Origin: Hyphomicrobiales bacterium
GTDB lineage: Bacteria; Pseudomonadota; Alphaproteobacteria; Rhizobiales; Devosiaceae
Reading direction: 5' to 3'
DNA: 34,460 nt
NCBI GenBank assembly: GCA_900470445.1
Contig: UCAU01000070.1
Span: 1 to 34,460 of the forward strand
Below the pieces are notes generated by a model. That model was not told the DNA's origin. It saw nothing but the letters and a program-made list of their open reading frames with translations, and did not search any database. The translations under genes were made by a program, and so were the position numbers. Position 1 is the first letter of the stretch, and each line of letters opens with the position of its first letter. Of this stretch, positions 16,903 to 24,549 are shown one piece after another.

Positions 16903-18798
16903 CTACTCCGCTGCGGGCAGGCCGCGTTTGACGAAGCCGTCGGGGTCGTTGGCGGTGCGCAGGAGTTGTTCTTCGGCTTCGGTGGCTTCGCGTTGGCGAT
17001 CCCACATCTGGGCGTAGAGGCCCGCTTTTTGCAGCAGGGCGACGTGGTTGCCGCGTTCGGCCACGACGCCGTCGCGCAGGACGAGGATTTCGTCGGCGTT
17101 GACGACCGTGGAGAGGCGGTGGGCGATGACGACCGTGGTGCGGTTTTTCGAGACCACATCGAGGGCGGACTGAATGTCGCGCTCGGTCTTGGTGTCGAGG
17201 GCGGAGGTGGCCTCGTCAAGGATGAGGAGCGAGGGGGCCTTGAGGATGGTGCGGGCGATGGCGACGCGCTGCTTTTCGCCGCCGGAGAGTTTTAGGCCGC
17301 GTTCGCCGACGGGGGTGTCATAGCCCTTGGGCAGGGTCTCGATGAAGGGGCCGACCTGGGCCATGGCGGCGGCCGCGCGGACTTCTTCTTCGGACGCTTC
17401 GGGGCGGCCGTAGCGGATATTGTAGCCGATCGTGTCGTTAAACAGCACGGTATCCTGGGGGACCATGCCGATGGCCGAGCGCAGGCTTTCCTGGGTGATG
17501 TCGCGCAGATCCTGGCCATCAATGGTGATGGCGCCGCCGGTGACATCGTAGAAACGGTAGAGCAGCCGGGAAATGGTGGATTTGCCAGCGCCGGTGGGGC
17601 CGACAATGGCGACGGTCTTGCCGGCGGGGACTTCGAAGCTGACGCCCTTGAGAATGGGGCGGTCGGGATCGTAGTGGAAGGTCACGTCATCGAAGCGGAT
17701 CACCGGGCCGGAAATGACCAATGGCTTGGCGTCGGGCTTGTCCACGATTTCGGGGGCCTGATCGAGTAGCTTGAACATTTCCTCGATATCGGTGAGGCCC
17801 TGACGCAGTTCGCGATAGACGAAGCCGATAAAGTTCAGCGGGCGATAGACCTGCATGAGGAAAGTATTGAGCAGGACGAAATCGCCCAGGGTCAGCGTCC
17901 GGTTCATGACGCCATTGATGGCCATGACCGAGATGATGAGGAAGCCGGCGTAGAAAATCAGCGCCTGGCCGAAATTGAGGAAGCCCAGCGAGGTCCAGAT
18001 GCGGATGGCGGAGCGCTCATAGCCGGCCATGGAGGCGTCGTAGCGCTCGGCTTCCATCTTCTCATTGGCGAAATATTTCACCGTCTCGAAATTGAGCAGG
18101 GAATCGATGGCCTTGCCATTGGCATCGGTGTCCGAATTGTTCATGTCGCGGCGGATGGAAATCCGCCAGTTCGAGGCCTTGATGGTGAAATAGAGATAGC
18201 CCCAGATCATCACCACCAGCACGCCCAGATAGCTGAAGCCGAACATCCAGACGAAGATTACGGCCGTGATGATGAATTCGACCAGGGTGGGCGCGATATT
18301 GAGCATGGTGAAACGCACAATGGTTTCAATGCCCTTGGTGCCACGCTCGATGACGCGGCTCAGCCCGCCGGTGCGGCGCGCCAGATGGAAGCGCAGCGAC
18401 ATGGCATGAAGATGGTGGAAGGTGCGCAGAGCGAGCTTGCGCACGGCATTCTGGCCGACGCTGGCAAACAATACGTCGCGCAATTGCTGGAAGCCGGCGT
18501 CGAAGATGTTGCCCAGCACATAGGCGATGACCAGTACGATGGGGATAGCGAGGCCCAGCACGATGCCGCTATCGGGCGCAGTGCCATCGAGGCTATCGAT
18601 AATGCCCTTATAGGCGAAGGGAATGAAGGTGGTGGCGACCTTGCTGAGCAGCAACGCGCCAATGGCCAGCAGCACGCGCAGGCGCAGATCGGGGCGGTCG
18701 GCGGGCCACATATAGGACCACAGGTTCTTGACCGTGGAAAATACCGAGCCTTCGTCCGCGCTAACGGACGGCTTCTTGTTCGTGCTGTCTATAGTCAT
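16903..18798 (-). CDS. Atm1-type ABC exporter (fused permease-ATPase)
   Basis: A half-transporter of 631 residues that forms a homodimer in the inner membrane. Bacterial Atm1 homologues export glutathione conjugates, including metal-glutathione species, and relate to mitochondrial Fe-S export. The membrane domain spans about residues 35-340 and contains the family mark LLNFETVKYFANE. The ATPase domain shows GPTGAGKS (Walker A, about 400), a Q-loop in GMVPQDTVLFNDTIGYNIRYG, LSGGEKQR (signature), LLILDEATSALD (Walker B) and IAHRLST (H-loop), all intact. ATG 18798 overlaps the arsR stop as TGATG, so it is coupled to an ArsR-type metal sensor. That supports a role in metal or thiol stress. The opposite-strand frames are shadows. 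Confidence 0.92.
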   Translation of the reverse strand: MTIDSTNKKPSVSADEGSVFSTVKNLWSYMWPADRPDLRLRVLLAIGALLLSKVATTFIPFAYKGIIDSLDGTAPDSGIVLGLAIPIVLVIAYVLGNIFDAGFQQLRDVLFASVGQNAVRKLALRTFHHLHAMSLRFHLARRTGGLSRVIERGTKGIETIVRFTMLNIAPTLVEFIITAVIFVWMFGFSYLGVLVVMIWGYLYFTIKASNWRISIRRDMNNSDTDANGKAIDSLLNFETVKYFANEKMEAERYDASMAGYERSAIRIWTSLGFLNFGQALIFYAGFLIISVMAINGVMNRTLTLGDFVLLNTFLMQVYRPLNFIGFVYRELRQGLTDIEEMFKLLDQAPEIVDKPDAKPLVISGPVIRFDDVTFHYDPDRPILKGVSFEVPAGKTVAIVGPTGAGKSTISRLLYRFYDVTGGAITIDGQDLRDITQESLRSAIGMVPQDTVLFNDTIGYNIRYGRPEASEEEVRAAAAMAQVGPFIETLPKGYDTPVGERGLKLSGGEKQRVAIARTILKAPSLLILDEATSALDTKTERDIQSALDVVSKNRTTVVIAHRLSTVVNADEILVLRDGVVAERGNHVALLQKAGLYAQMWDRQREATEAEEQLLRTANDPDGFVKRGLPAAE

Positions 18799-19118
18799 CA
18801 GGCCGGCTCTGCTTCCAGTTTGGGGCTGGCGGGGGTGAGGCCGGCGAGCATGCCGGAATAGGCGGCACCCAGTTCGGCCAGACGATCATGCTGGACAATG
18901 TAGCAATTGCGCGTGCCACGCGGCTGGCGCGTGATCAGCCCGGCATCGAGCAGCACCTTGATGTGCTGGGACACGGTGGACTGGGCCAGCGGCAGGGATT
19001 CGGTGACATCGGCGCAGCAGCACTGCCCCTGCTGCTGCGTCGCCAGGATGCGCAGGATATTGAGGCGCACCGGATGGCCCAGTGCCCGCAGGAGAGTGGC
19101 AATATCGTCGTCGCGCAT
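18798..19118 (-). CDS. ArsR/SmtB-family transcriptional regulator
   Basis: A 106-residue winged-helix repressor that releases DNA on binding a metal, metalloid or other thiophilic signal. LLRALGHPVRLNILRIL starts the fold, LAQSTVSQHIKVLLDAGL is the recognition helix, and GTRNCYIVQHDRLAEL forms the wing. Three consecutive cysteines, C33-C35, sit just before the recognition helix, where ArsR itself carries its CxC arsenite site. C72 in the wing is a fourth thiol. It is translationally coupled to atm1. The start at 19118 has only a weak ribosome site. An ATCGT-N6-ACGAT palindrome 18 bases upstream is the likely autoregulatory operator. Confidence 0.88.
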   Translation of the reverse strand: MRDDDIATLLRALGHPVRLNILRILATQQQGQCCCADVTESLPLAQSTVSQHIKVLLDAGLITRQPRGTRNCYIVQHDRLAELGAAYSGMLAGLTPASPKLEAEPA

Positions 19119-19136
19119 CCGAGCTCGGCTTTTTTG

Positions 19137-19152
19137 ATCGTTGATTTACGAT
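19137..19152 (-). promoter_or_regulatory. Palindromic operator for arsR-atm1
   Basis: ATCGT (19137-19141), six bases TGATTT, ACGAT (19148-19152) form a perfect 5+6+5 palindrome, with A/T flanks, 18 bases upstream of the arsR start codon. The size and place match operators of ArsR-family regulators. Its role is inferred; the palindrome itself is direct. Confidence 0.6.
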
Positions 19153-19180
19153 AGAAGATGGGGTTCGCGGGCGCAAGTTC

Positions 19181-19206
19181 AATGACCCGCTTTTCAGCGG
19201 GCCATT
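19181..19206 (-). terminator. Hairpin after the LysM gene
   Basis: AATGACCCGCT (19181-19191) and AGCGGGCCATT (19196-19206) pair over 11 positions (one wobble) around a TTTC loop. It lies in the 96-base gap between the LysM stop and arsR. There is no T-run on the minus strand, so it may be a transcript-stabilising or weak termination hairpin rather than a full intrinsic terminator. Confidence 0.5.
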
Positions 19207-19214
19207 GCGTTTGC

Positions 19215-20921
19215 TTAGTTCGCCTCGCTTGGCAGATCGAAAACCTGGCCGGGATAGATGCGATCCGGGTCGCGGATCTGGCCATTATTGGCTTCGTAGA
19301 TGGTGGTGTATTTGATGCCGGCGCCATAGACGCGACGGGCGATGGTCCAGAGGTTGTCGCCGGTGCGGATGATGGCCTTGCCGGAGGCGAAGCGTGCGGC
19401 TTCGGGGTCACCGACAGCGGTTGCCACCATGGTGGGGACGCGGGTTTCGTCGCTGGCCGTTGCGGTTGCGGGGGGAGACTGGGCTGGCGTCGCAGCAGGC
19501 TGGGCCGGGCTGGGCTCGGTAGGGGCCGCCGGCGCGGCGGACTGGCTGGCGGCGGGCAATTGTGCAGGTTCGCTTGGGGCCGCTGCCGGTTGGGAAGGCG
19601 CGCTGGCCTCGGCCGCAGGGGCCGGCGTCGCGGGCTGGTCGGCCTGCGCGACTGCGACTGGTGGCTCGACCTTAGGCAGGTCGACGACGAAATCGACTTC
19701 GGCGCGCGAGGCGACCTGGGCGGAACCGGGTTGCAGCATATCGACACGGATGCGCTGGCTGGGCTTGGTCAGCACATTGCCGGCTTCGACCAGCCAGCGG
19801 CCGTCGGAGACGGTGGCGTCGGCAATGAATGTGTCATCGACATAGAGGCGCATGGTGGCACCTTCCGGTCCTCCGCCGGCGAAGAAGGTGCGTTCGCCCT
19901 CGATTTCGATGGCGTCGATGGTCGGCGGGGCGACGGCGGCGGGTTCCGATGCTGTCGGGGGTGTCGTCGGCGCAGGCGTGGCAGCGGCCATGGCCGTTTC
20001 AGCGTTTGCGGCTGGCGCTTCGGGCGTTGGCGCGGTGGGCTGTTGCGCCGTGGTAGCCGGCTCAGCCGTGGGTTCTGCTGTTGGTTGTGACGTTGCAGGT
20101 GGCATGGTTGCTCCGGGAGCCGGTGTGGGCTGGGTTGGAGCTGGTTCCGCGGCTGGCTGCTCGGTTGGGGCGGGCGCGGTAGCGTCCGGTTGGGCCGGGG
20201 CCGGCGCGGGGGTGGCTGTAGCAACGTCGGTGCTTTGGCCGGCCGGCGGGGTTGTCAGGCCCTGCAACACTTCGCTGGCGGCGCCGGGGGTGCTGGCGAC
20301 GACGAGAGGCTCGCTGGATTTGTCCGGGTTGATGACAACAACGAAGGCTTCGGCCGACTGGCCGGGCTTGCCGGCTTCGCCAAGGGTGATTTCAGTGCCA
20401 CCGGGCGGAATGGGCGCATCGGGCACCAGGACCCAATCGCCACTGGGCTCGACCGTGGTTTGGCCCAGCAGATCGCCATTGGAGAAGACCTGGACTTCGC
20501 TGCCGGGGGTGCCGCTGCCGGCAATGACGACGGAGCCATCGGGCTCGGCGCGAAGCAGGCCGAAGGTTGCGGAGATGAGATCGCTGGGAGCGTCGGCAGC
20601 CGGCGGGGTCACCTCGGGTTGAGGTGCGGTGGTGGTTTCCGGCGCAGGCGTGGCGGCGGTCGGTTCCGGCGCTGTTTGCTCGGGGGCGGCAAGGGCCGTG
20701 CTCTGGCTGGGCAGGATGCCGGCATCGGTCATCTTGCCGCGCAGACATTGGCCCATATTGCCTTCGCCGTTGAAGCAACTGACCACGGAGGGGCCGGCCA
20801 ACACGCCGATGACAACCACAAGGGTAACCGCCGCTGCACCAAGGGTGAGAGCCAAGGGTTGGTTCGGTGTGGGATCGGCCAGTTTTTCCTCCGGGACGAA
20901 ATAGGCGGCGCATTGCGCCAC
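19215..20921 (-). CDS. Membrane-anchored LysM and Ig-like domain protein
   Basis: The predicted 568 residues run in this order: a short cytosolic start; a single membrane segment at about 23-45 (LALTLGAAAVTLVVVIGVLAG); a first Ala/Pro/Thr-rich stretch; an Ig-like module (about 105-185: RAEPDGSVVIAGSGTPGSEV); a second long low-complexity linker of Ala, Pro, Thr and Gln; another Ig-like segment (GATMRLYVDDTFIADATVSD); and a C-terminal LysM domain (GDNLWTIARRVYGAG...IYPGQVFDLP), which binds peptidoglycan. It thus reaches from the inner membrane across the periplasm. The GTG start at 20921 lies 4 bases after the cimA stop, with AAGGTGG upstream inside cimA. The function is unknown beyond wall binding; similar proteins are common in Hyphomicrobiales. 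Confidence 0.82.
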   Translation of the reverse strand: MAQCAAYFVPEEKLADPTPNQPLALTLGAAAVTLVVVIGVLAGPSVVSCFNGEGNMGQCLRGKMTDAGILPSQSTALAAPEQTAPEPTAATPAPETTTAPQPEVTPPAADAPSDLISATFGLLRAEPDGSVVIAGSGTPGSEVQVFSNGDLLGQTTVEPSGDWVLVPDAPIPPGGTEITLGEAGKPGQSAEAFVVVINPDKSSEPLVVASTPGAASEVLQGLTTPPAGQSTDVATATPAPAPAQPDATAPAPTEQPAAEPAPTQPTPAPGATMPPATSQPTAEPTAEPATTAQQPTAPTPEAPAANAETAMAAATPAPTTPPTASEPAAVAPPTIDAIEIEGERTFFAGGGPEGATMRLYVDDTFIADATVSDGRWLVEAGNVLTKPSQRIRVDMLQPGSAQVASRAEVDFVVDLPKVEPPVAVAQADQPATPAPAAEASAPSQPAAAPSEPAQLPAASQSAAPAAPTEPSPAQPAATPAQSPPATATASDETRVPTMVATAVGDPEAARFASGKAIIRTGDNLWTIARRVYGAGIKYTTIYEANNGQIRDPDRIYPGQVFDLPSEAN

Positions 20922-20925
20922 CAGG

Positions 20926-22542
20926 TTATGCCACCTTTTCTGTTGTCCCCTGCGCCGCTTCAGTCTTCAACAGCTTATATGTGATGGATTCATATAGAGC
21001 TTCAAAGGATGCATCAATGATGTTGGGGGATACCCCGATGGTGTACCAGCGCTCGCCGGTGCCATCGCGGCTTTCGACCAGTACACGGGTGACCGCGCCC
21101 GTGCCGCCGTCCAGAATACGAACCTTGAAGTCGACCAGCTCCAAATCCTCGATACGGGACGAATATTTGCCGAGGTCTTTGCGCATGGCCAGATCGAGCG
21201 CATTGACCGGGCCATTGCCTTCGGCCACCGACATCAGCAATTCGCCGGCGACGCGGATTTTGACCACGGCTTCGGTGACGGTGATCTCTTCGCCCTGGGC
21301 ATTGTGGCGGCGTTCGACGCTGGCGCGATAATTCTCGACGGTGAAATAGCTGGGCAGCGTGCCGAGCACTTCGTGGGCGAGGACGGCAAAAGAGGCGTCG
21401 GCGCCATCGTAGGAATAGCCGCGCGACTCGCGCTCCTTGACGGTGGCGAGCAGCTTTTCGAGGCGCGGATCATCCTTGGCGAGGACGATATCGTGGCGGG
21501 CCAAGGCGGTCAGCAGGTTGGATTTTCCGGCCTGCTGGCTGACCATGATGGCGCGTTCATTGCCCACGCTTTCGGGCGGCACATGCTCGTAGCTGGAAAA
21601 ATCCTTGAGCAGGGCGGAGGCGTGGATGCCGGCCTTGGTGGCGAAGGCGGAGGCGCCGACATAGGGCGCCTGGCGCTGGGGGGCGCGGTTGAGCCGGTCG
21701 TCGAAAGCCCGGGAAATCTGCGTCAGCCGTTCGAGGCCGGCCGCATCGATATTGGTTTCGAAGCGGTCGGCGAACAGAGGCTTGAGCACCAGGGTGGGGA
21801 TGATGGTGATGAGATTGGCATTACCGCAGCGCTCGCCGATGCCGTTGAGCGTGCCCTGAATCTGGCGCACGCCGGCCTCGACGGCGGCTAGGGTATTGGC
21901 GACGGCCTGGCCGGTATCGTCATGGGCGTGGATGCCCAGGTGATCACCGGGGGCGACGGCCAGAACCTTGCCGACAATGTCGCGGACTTCGGACGGCATG
22001 GTGCCGCCATTGGTGTCGCAGAGCACGACCCAGCGCGCGCCGGCATCCAGCGCCGTCTTGACGCAGGACAGGGCGTAATCGGGATTGCTCTTGAAGCCGT
22101 CAAAGAAATGCTCGCAATCGATCAGGGCTTCCTTGCCCGCGGCGATAGCGGCAGCGACGGTGTCGCGCAGATTTTCGAGGTTATCGTCGAGACCGATTTC
22201 GAGCGCGGTCTTGACCTGGTAATCCCAGGTTTTGGCAACAAAGCAGGTGGCATCGGCGCGCGAATTGAGCAGGGCCTGAATTCCCGGATCATTGGCGGCC
22301 GAGCGCCCTGCCCGCTTGGTCATGCCGAAGGCGGTGAACTTGGCGCGCTTGGTGCGCTTGTGCTCGAAGAACTCGGTATCGACCGGATTGGCGCCGGGAT
22401 AGCCGCCTTCAATATAATCGACACCCAATTGCTCGAGCAGGCCGGCAATGGAAATCTTGTCCTCGAGCGAGAACTCGATTCCGGCCGTCTGGGCGCCGTC
22501 GCGCAAGGTGGTGTCGAAGATATAAAGGCGTTCTTTGGGCAT
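20926..22542 (-). CDS. cimA: Citramalate synthase
   Basis: Condenses acetyl-CoA and pyruvate to (R)-citramalate, entering the threonine-independent isoleucine route. DTTLRDGAQTAGIEFS near the N-terminus with the metal aspartate, the YIEGGYPGANPVD loop, LCDTNGG and the metal-binding HAHDD motif (about 205) make the HMGL-like TIM barrel; GTLNGIGERCGNANL follows. The C-terminal third (from about 400) is the LeuA-type regulatory dimerisation domain. GGYPGANP favours citramalate over isopropylmalate or homocitrate synthase. The ATG at 22542 gives the usual MPKERLYIFDTTLRDG start; an in-frame TTG at 22554 overlapping the upstream GFA stop is the alternative and would make 542 residues. It is coupled to GFA genes upstream and the LysM gene downstream. 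Confidence 0.92.
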   Translation of the reverse strand: MPKERLYIFDTTLRDGAQTAGIEFSLEDKISIAGLLEQLGVDYIEGGYPGANPVDTEFFEHKRTKRAKFTAFGMTKRAGRSAANDPGIQALLNSRADATCFVAKTWDYQVKTALEIGLDDNLENLRDTVAAAIAAGKEALIDCEHFFDGFKSNPDYALSCVKTALDAGARWVVLCDTNGGTMPSEVRDIVGKVLAVAPGDHLGIHAHDDTGQAVANTLAAVEAGVRQIQGTLNGIGERCGNANLITIIPTLVLKPLFADRFETNIDAAGLERLTQISRAFDDRLNRAPQRQAPYVGASAFATKAGIHASALLKDFSSYEHVPPESVGNERAIMVSQQAGKSNLLTALARHDIVLAKDDPRLEKLLATVKERESRGYSYDGADASFAVLAHEVLGTLPSYFTVENYRASVERRHNAQGEEITVTEAVVKIRVAGELLMSVAEGNGPVNALDLAMRKDLGKYSSRIEDLELVDFKVRILDGGTGAVTRVLVESRDGTGERWYTIGVSPNIIDASFEALYESITYKLLKTEAAQGTTEKVA

Positions 22543-22550
22543 TTTAGTAC

Positions 22551-23036
22551 TCAACTAGGGTCCGGCCAGACAAGGGTATCGTGGTCGGGGTGTTGGTGAT
22601 TGGTCGACGCGATGAACGCGGCCTTATCGGGATGGCGCTGCTCGATGGAGGGATGGTCGGGCAATTGGCCCAGAGCATTCACATAACTCAGGCGGCCATC
22701 GACACCGTGCTGATCCTCGGGCGGGAAGGCCTCGGGATCATCGAGCGAGCCGATCGACACGGACATCCAGTCCCCACCGACATAGGCAAAGGTCAGGGGC
22801 GTGCCGCATCTGGCGCAAAAGCCGCGCTCGGCCTGATCGGAGGAGGCGAATTTGGTGACCTCGCCGCGCGTGACGCGGAACGTGACAGCAGGACCGCCGA
22901 CCAGGGGCGCGTAGAAGCCGCCAAAGGCTTTTTGGCACATACGGCAATGGCAGATATGAGCGCCACGCGGCTTTTCGCTGAAGCTATAGCGCACGGCGCC
23001 GCATTGGCAGCCGCCGGTGAGGACGGGCGTGCTCAT
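22551..23036 (-). CDS. GFA (CENP-V/glutathione-dependent formaldehyde-activating-like) family protein, copy 1
   Basis: A 161-residue zinc-binding protein of the GFA fold. The zinc cysteines are in GGCQCGAVRY (9-18), CHCRMCQKAFG and CARCGTPL. The family is named for an enzyme joining formaldehyde and glutathione, a role not confirmed for most members, so function is left open. The C-terminus carries STNHQHPDHDT, shared with both neighbouring paralogues. ATG 23036 overlaps the stop of copy 2 by 4 bases, and its own stop lies 8 bases ahead of the cimA ATG. It therefore sits in one translationally coupled run. Confidence 0.88.
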   Translation of the reverse strand: MSTPVLTGGCQCGAVRYSFSEKPRGAHICHCRMCQKAFGGFYAPLVGGPAVTFRVTRGEVTKFASSDQAERGFCARCGTPLTFAYVGGDWMSVSIGSLDDPEAFPPEDQHGVDGRLSYVNALGQLPDHPSIEQRHPDKAAFIASTNHQHPDHDTLVWPDPS

Positions 23037-23521
23037 GGCCAGCGCTCGGTGTCGTGGTCGGGGTGTTGGTGGTTGGTATCGCGAATGGGGCCGACTTCTT
23101 CGGGCATATTGGCTTCGGTGGTGCCGACCTCTTCGATGTCGGCGAGGTGCAGCAGGGAGGGGTGTTTGCCCTCAATGCCGAACTGGTAAAGCACGGGGAT
23201 AGTGTGCGGCTCGTCGAACGCGCCGATGGACATGGAGAGGTGTTCGCCGCCGACGCCGCGATAATAAAGCGGCGTGCCGCAATCACGGCAATAGCCGCGG
23301 GCGGCCAGGTCCGAGCTCATGAATTCGGCGGGCTCGCCGCGAGTCCAGGTGAGGTGATGGTGGCGCACGCCGACCAGGGCGGCAAAGAGATTACCCATAG
23401 CTTTCTGGCACATGCGGCAATAGCAGACATGGGGATTGTCGCGCAGTTCGGCGGCGTGGAAGCGGATGGCCCCGCATTGGCAGCCGCCGCTGCGGGCGAG
23501 ATGGCGATAGGCCTCGGTCAT
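23033..23521 (-). CDS. GFA family protein, copy 2
   Basis: The middle member of the tandem triplet, 162 residues. The zinc-site cysteines are in GGCQCGAIRF, CYCRMCQKAMG and CRDCGTPL. The C-terminal DTNHQHPDHDTERWP nearly repeats that of copy 1, and the DNA there is also close (GTCGTGGTCGGGGTGTTGGT in plus orientation), pointing to tandem duplication. The start ATG 23521 is chosen because GAGGGA lies upstream and it aligns with the starts of the other copies. An open frame runs further upstream but overlaps copy 3 in a foreign frame. It overlaps the copy 3 stop by 4 bases. No catalytic role can be assigned from sequence. Confidence 0.87.
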   Translation of the reverse strand: MTEAYRHLARSGGCQCGAIRFHAAELRDNPHVCYCRMCQKAMGNLFAALVGVRHHHLTWTRGEPAEFMSSDLAARGYCRDCGTPLYYRGVGGEHLSMSIGAFDEPHTIPVLYQFGIEGKHPSLLHLADIEEVGTTEANMPEEVGPIRDTNHQHPDHDTERWP

Positions 23522-23994
23522 GGTTCGTCCCTCTGCGGCGGCCAATCGGCCGTGTCGTGATCGGGGTGCTGGTTGGAATGGATGCCGGCCAGGAAATCGC
23601 GCCATTCGTCGCTTTGATGGGTGGAGACCGGCAGGCTGGTGAGGCCATCGAAGAAGGGCAATTTATCGGCCAGATTCACCTGAATTTGCGGGGCGGCGAC
23701 GCCGGGGTCATCGAATGCGCCGATGGCGAGTTCGAGGCCGAAGCGGGTCTCATAGCCCAGCGGGGTGCCGCAATCGCCGCAAAAGGCGCGGCGGGCGGCA
23801 TTGGAGCTCTGGAACCATTTGGGCTCGCCCCGGGTCCAGACGGCATTATGTGCGGTGACCAGCGGGCCGAAAAAGCTGCCAAAGGCCTTCTGGCACATGC
23901 GGCAATGGCAGATGGAGGGGCGCCCCAACCGGGTCACGCTGAAGCGCACGGCGCCACACTGGCAGCCGCCGGTATGGGAGCTATTGGGAGGCAT
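23518..23994 (-). CDS. GFA family protein, copy 3
   Basis: The first-transcribed and most diverged of the three GFA paralogues, 158 residues. The zinc cysteines lie in GGCQCGAVRFS, CHCRMCQKAFG and CGDCGTPLGYE. It ends SNQHPDHDTADWPPQRDEP. The middle part differs from copies 1 and 2 (FGLELAIGAFDDPG in place of SMSIG). The ATG at 23994 matches the paralogues in length; ATGs at 24009/24006 would add five residues. It overlaps the 3' end of the upstream DUF559 frame by 14 bases. Confidence 0.85.
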   Translation of the reverse strand: MPPNSSHTGGCQCGAVRFSVTRLGRPSICHCRMCQKAFGSFFGPLVTAHNAVWTRGEPKWFQSSNAARRAFCGDCGTPLGYETRFGLELAIGAFDDPGVAAPQIQVNLADKLPFFDGLTSLPVSTHQSDEWRDFLAGIHSNQHPDHDTADWPPQRDEP

Positions 23995-24304
23995 GGCTGG
24001 TCTCATCATGCAAGGCAGCCCACACGGCTTCGAGGACGGCGTCGGGATGGGCGAGAATGTCGTTGTTCCAGATGCGGAGGATGTGGAAGCCCTGGGCCTT
24101 CAGATAGGCGTCGCGGCTGATGTCATAGGTGGATTCTGCGTGTTGGCTGCCGTCGAGTTCGATGATGAGGTGGCTCGCCAGGCAGACGAAATCGGCAATG
24201 TAGTCGCCTATTGGCAATTGACGGCGGAATTTGAAATCCGCGAGCCGCCTATTGCGGAGGAGCGTCCAGCACTTGGCTTCCGCTTCGGTCGGCTCATGGC
24301 GCAT
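23981..24304 (-). CDS. DUF559 (Vsr-like endonuclease fold) domain protein
   Basis: A small protein of the DUF559 family, related in fold to very-short-patch-repair and restriction endonucleases. The region MRHEPTEAEAKCWTLLRNRR, then FKFRRQLPIGDYIADFVCL, LIIELDGSQH and AYLKAQGFHILRIWNNDIL covers the family, including the D...E-x-D-G core expected of PD-(D/E)XK-like nucleases. The frame stays open to 24568, but those 88 extra codons are largely translation of two intergenic repeats (PSPSRGEG, HPSPLEGEGARRAGEG). The start is therefore put at ATG 24304, giving 107 residues; no good ribosome site is seen there. It may have a short leader beginning RLRGFAKAMRHE. Its stop runs into GFA copy 3. Cellular role unknown. 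Confidence 0.7.
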   Translation of the reverse strand: MRHEPTEAEAKCWTLLRNRRLADFKFRRQLPIGDYIADFVCLASHLIIELDGSQHAESTYDISRDAYLKAQGFHILRIWNNDILAHPDAVLEAVWAALHDETSHASQ

Positions 24305-24375
24305 GGCTTTGGCAAAGCCACGCAGCCGGGGCAGTTTGGCGCCACGCCATTCGGCTCTGGCATGCCCGCGCGCAG

Positions 24376-24520
24376 ACCCCTCACCCGCCCTTCGGGCACC
24401 CTCTCCCTCAAGGGGAGAGGGGTGGCCGGTGGTTGGGATGGGCTCAGCGACTGCCGGTTGCACAGTGTCACCCTCGCCCCTTGAGGGAGAGGGTGGCCGC
24501 GGAGCGGCCGGGTGAGGGGT
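24376..24520. repeat. Head-to-head pair of intergenic hairpin repeats (copies 2 and 3)
   Basis: Copy 2 runs 24376-24420: ACCCCTCACCC, stem GCCC-TTC-GGGC, then ACCCTCTCCCTCAAGGGG. Copy 3 runs 24471-24520 in the opposite orientation: CCCCTTGAGGGAGAGGGT, stem GGCCGC-GGA-GCGGCC, then GGGTGAGGGGT. The conserved outer parts are exact inverted repeats of each other, so the whole 145 bases could fold back on itself. The spacer between them (24421-24470) has no clear feature. The pair separates cysS from the DUF559-GFA-cimA run. Confidence 0.85.
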
Positions 24521-24549
24521 TGCCTCCGCATATGCTGAAGGCGGGGCCT

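Noticed and set aside
16800..17219. Minus-strand frame ending in VIPAKAG-like sequence
   Set aside because: The phrase comes from translation of a common intergenic repeat, and the rest is out of frame with the Atm1 gene it overlaps.
19158..20622. Gly/Ala-rich plus-strand frames
   Set aside because: They mirror the Pro/Ala/Thr low-complexity linkers of the LysM protein on the other strand.
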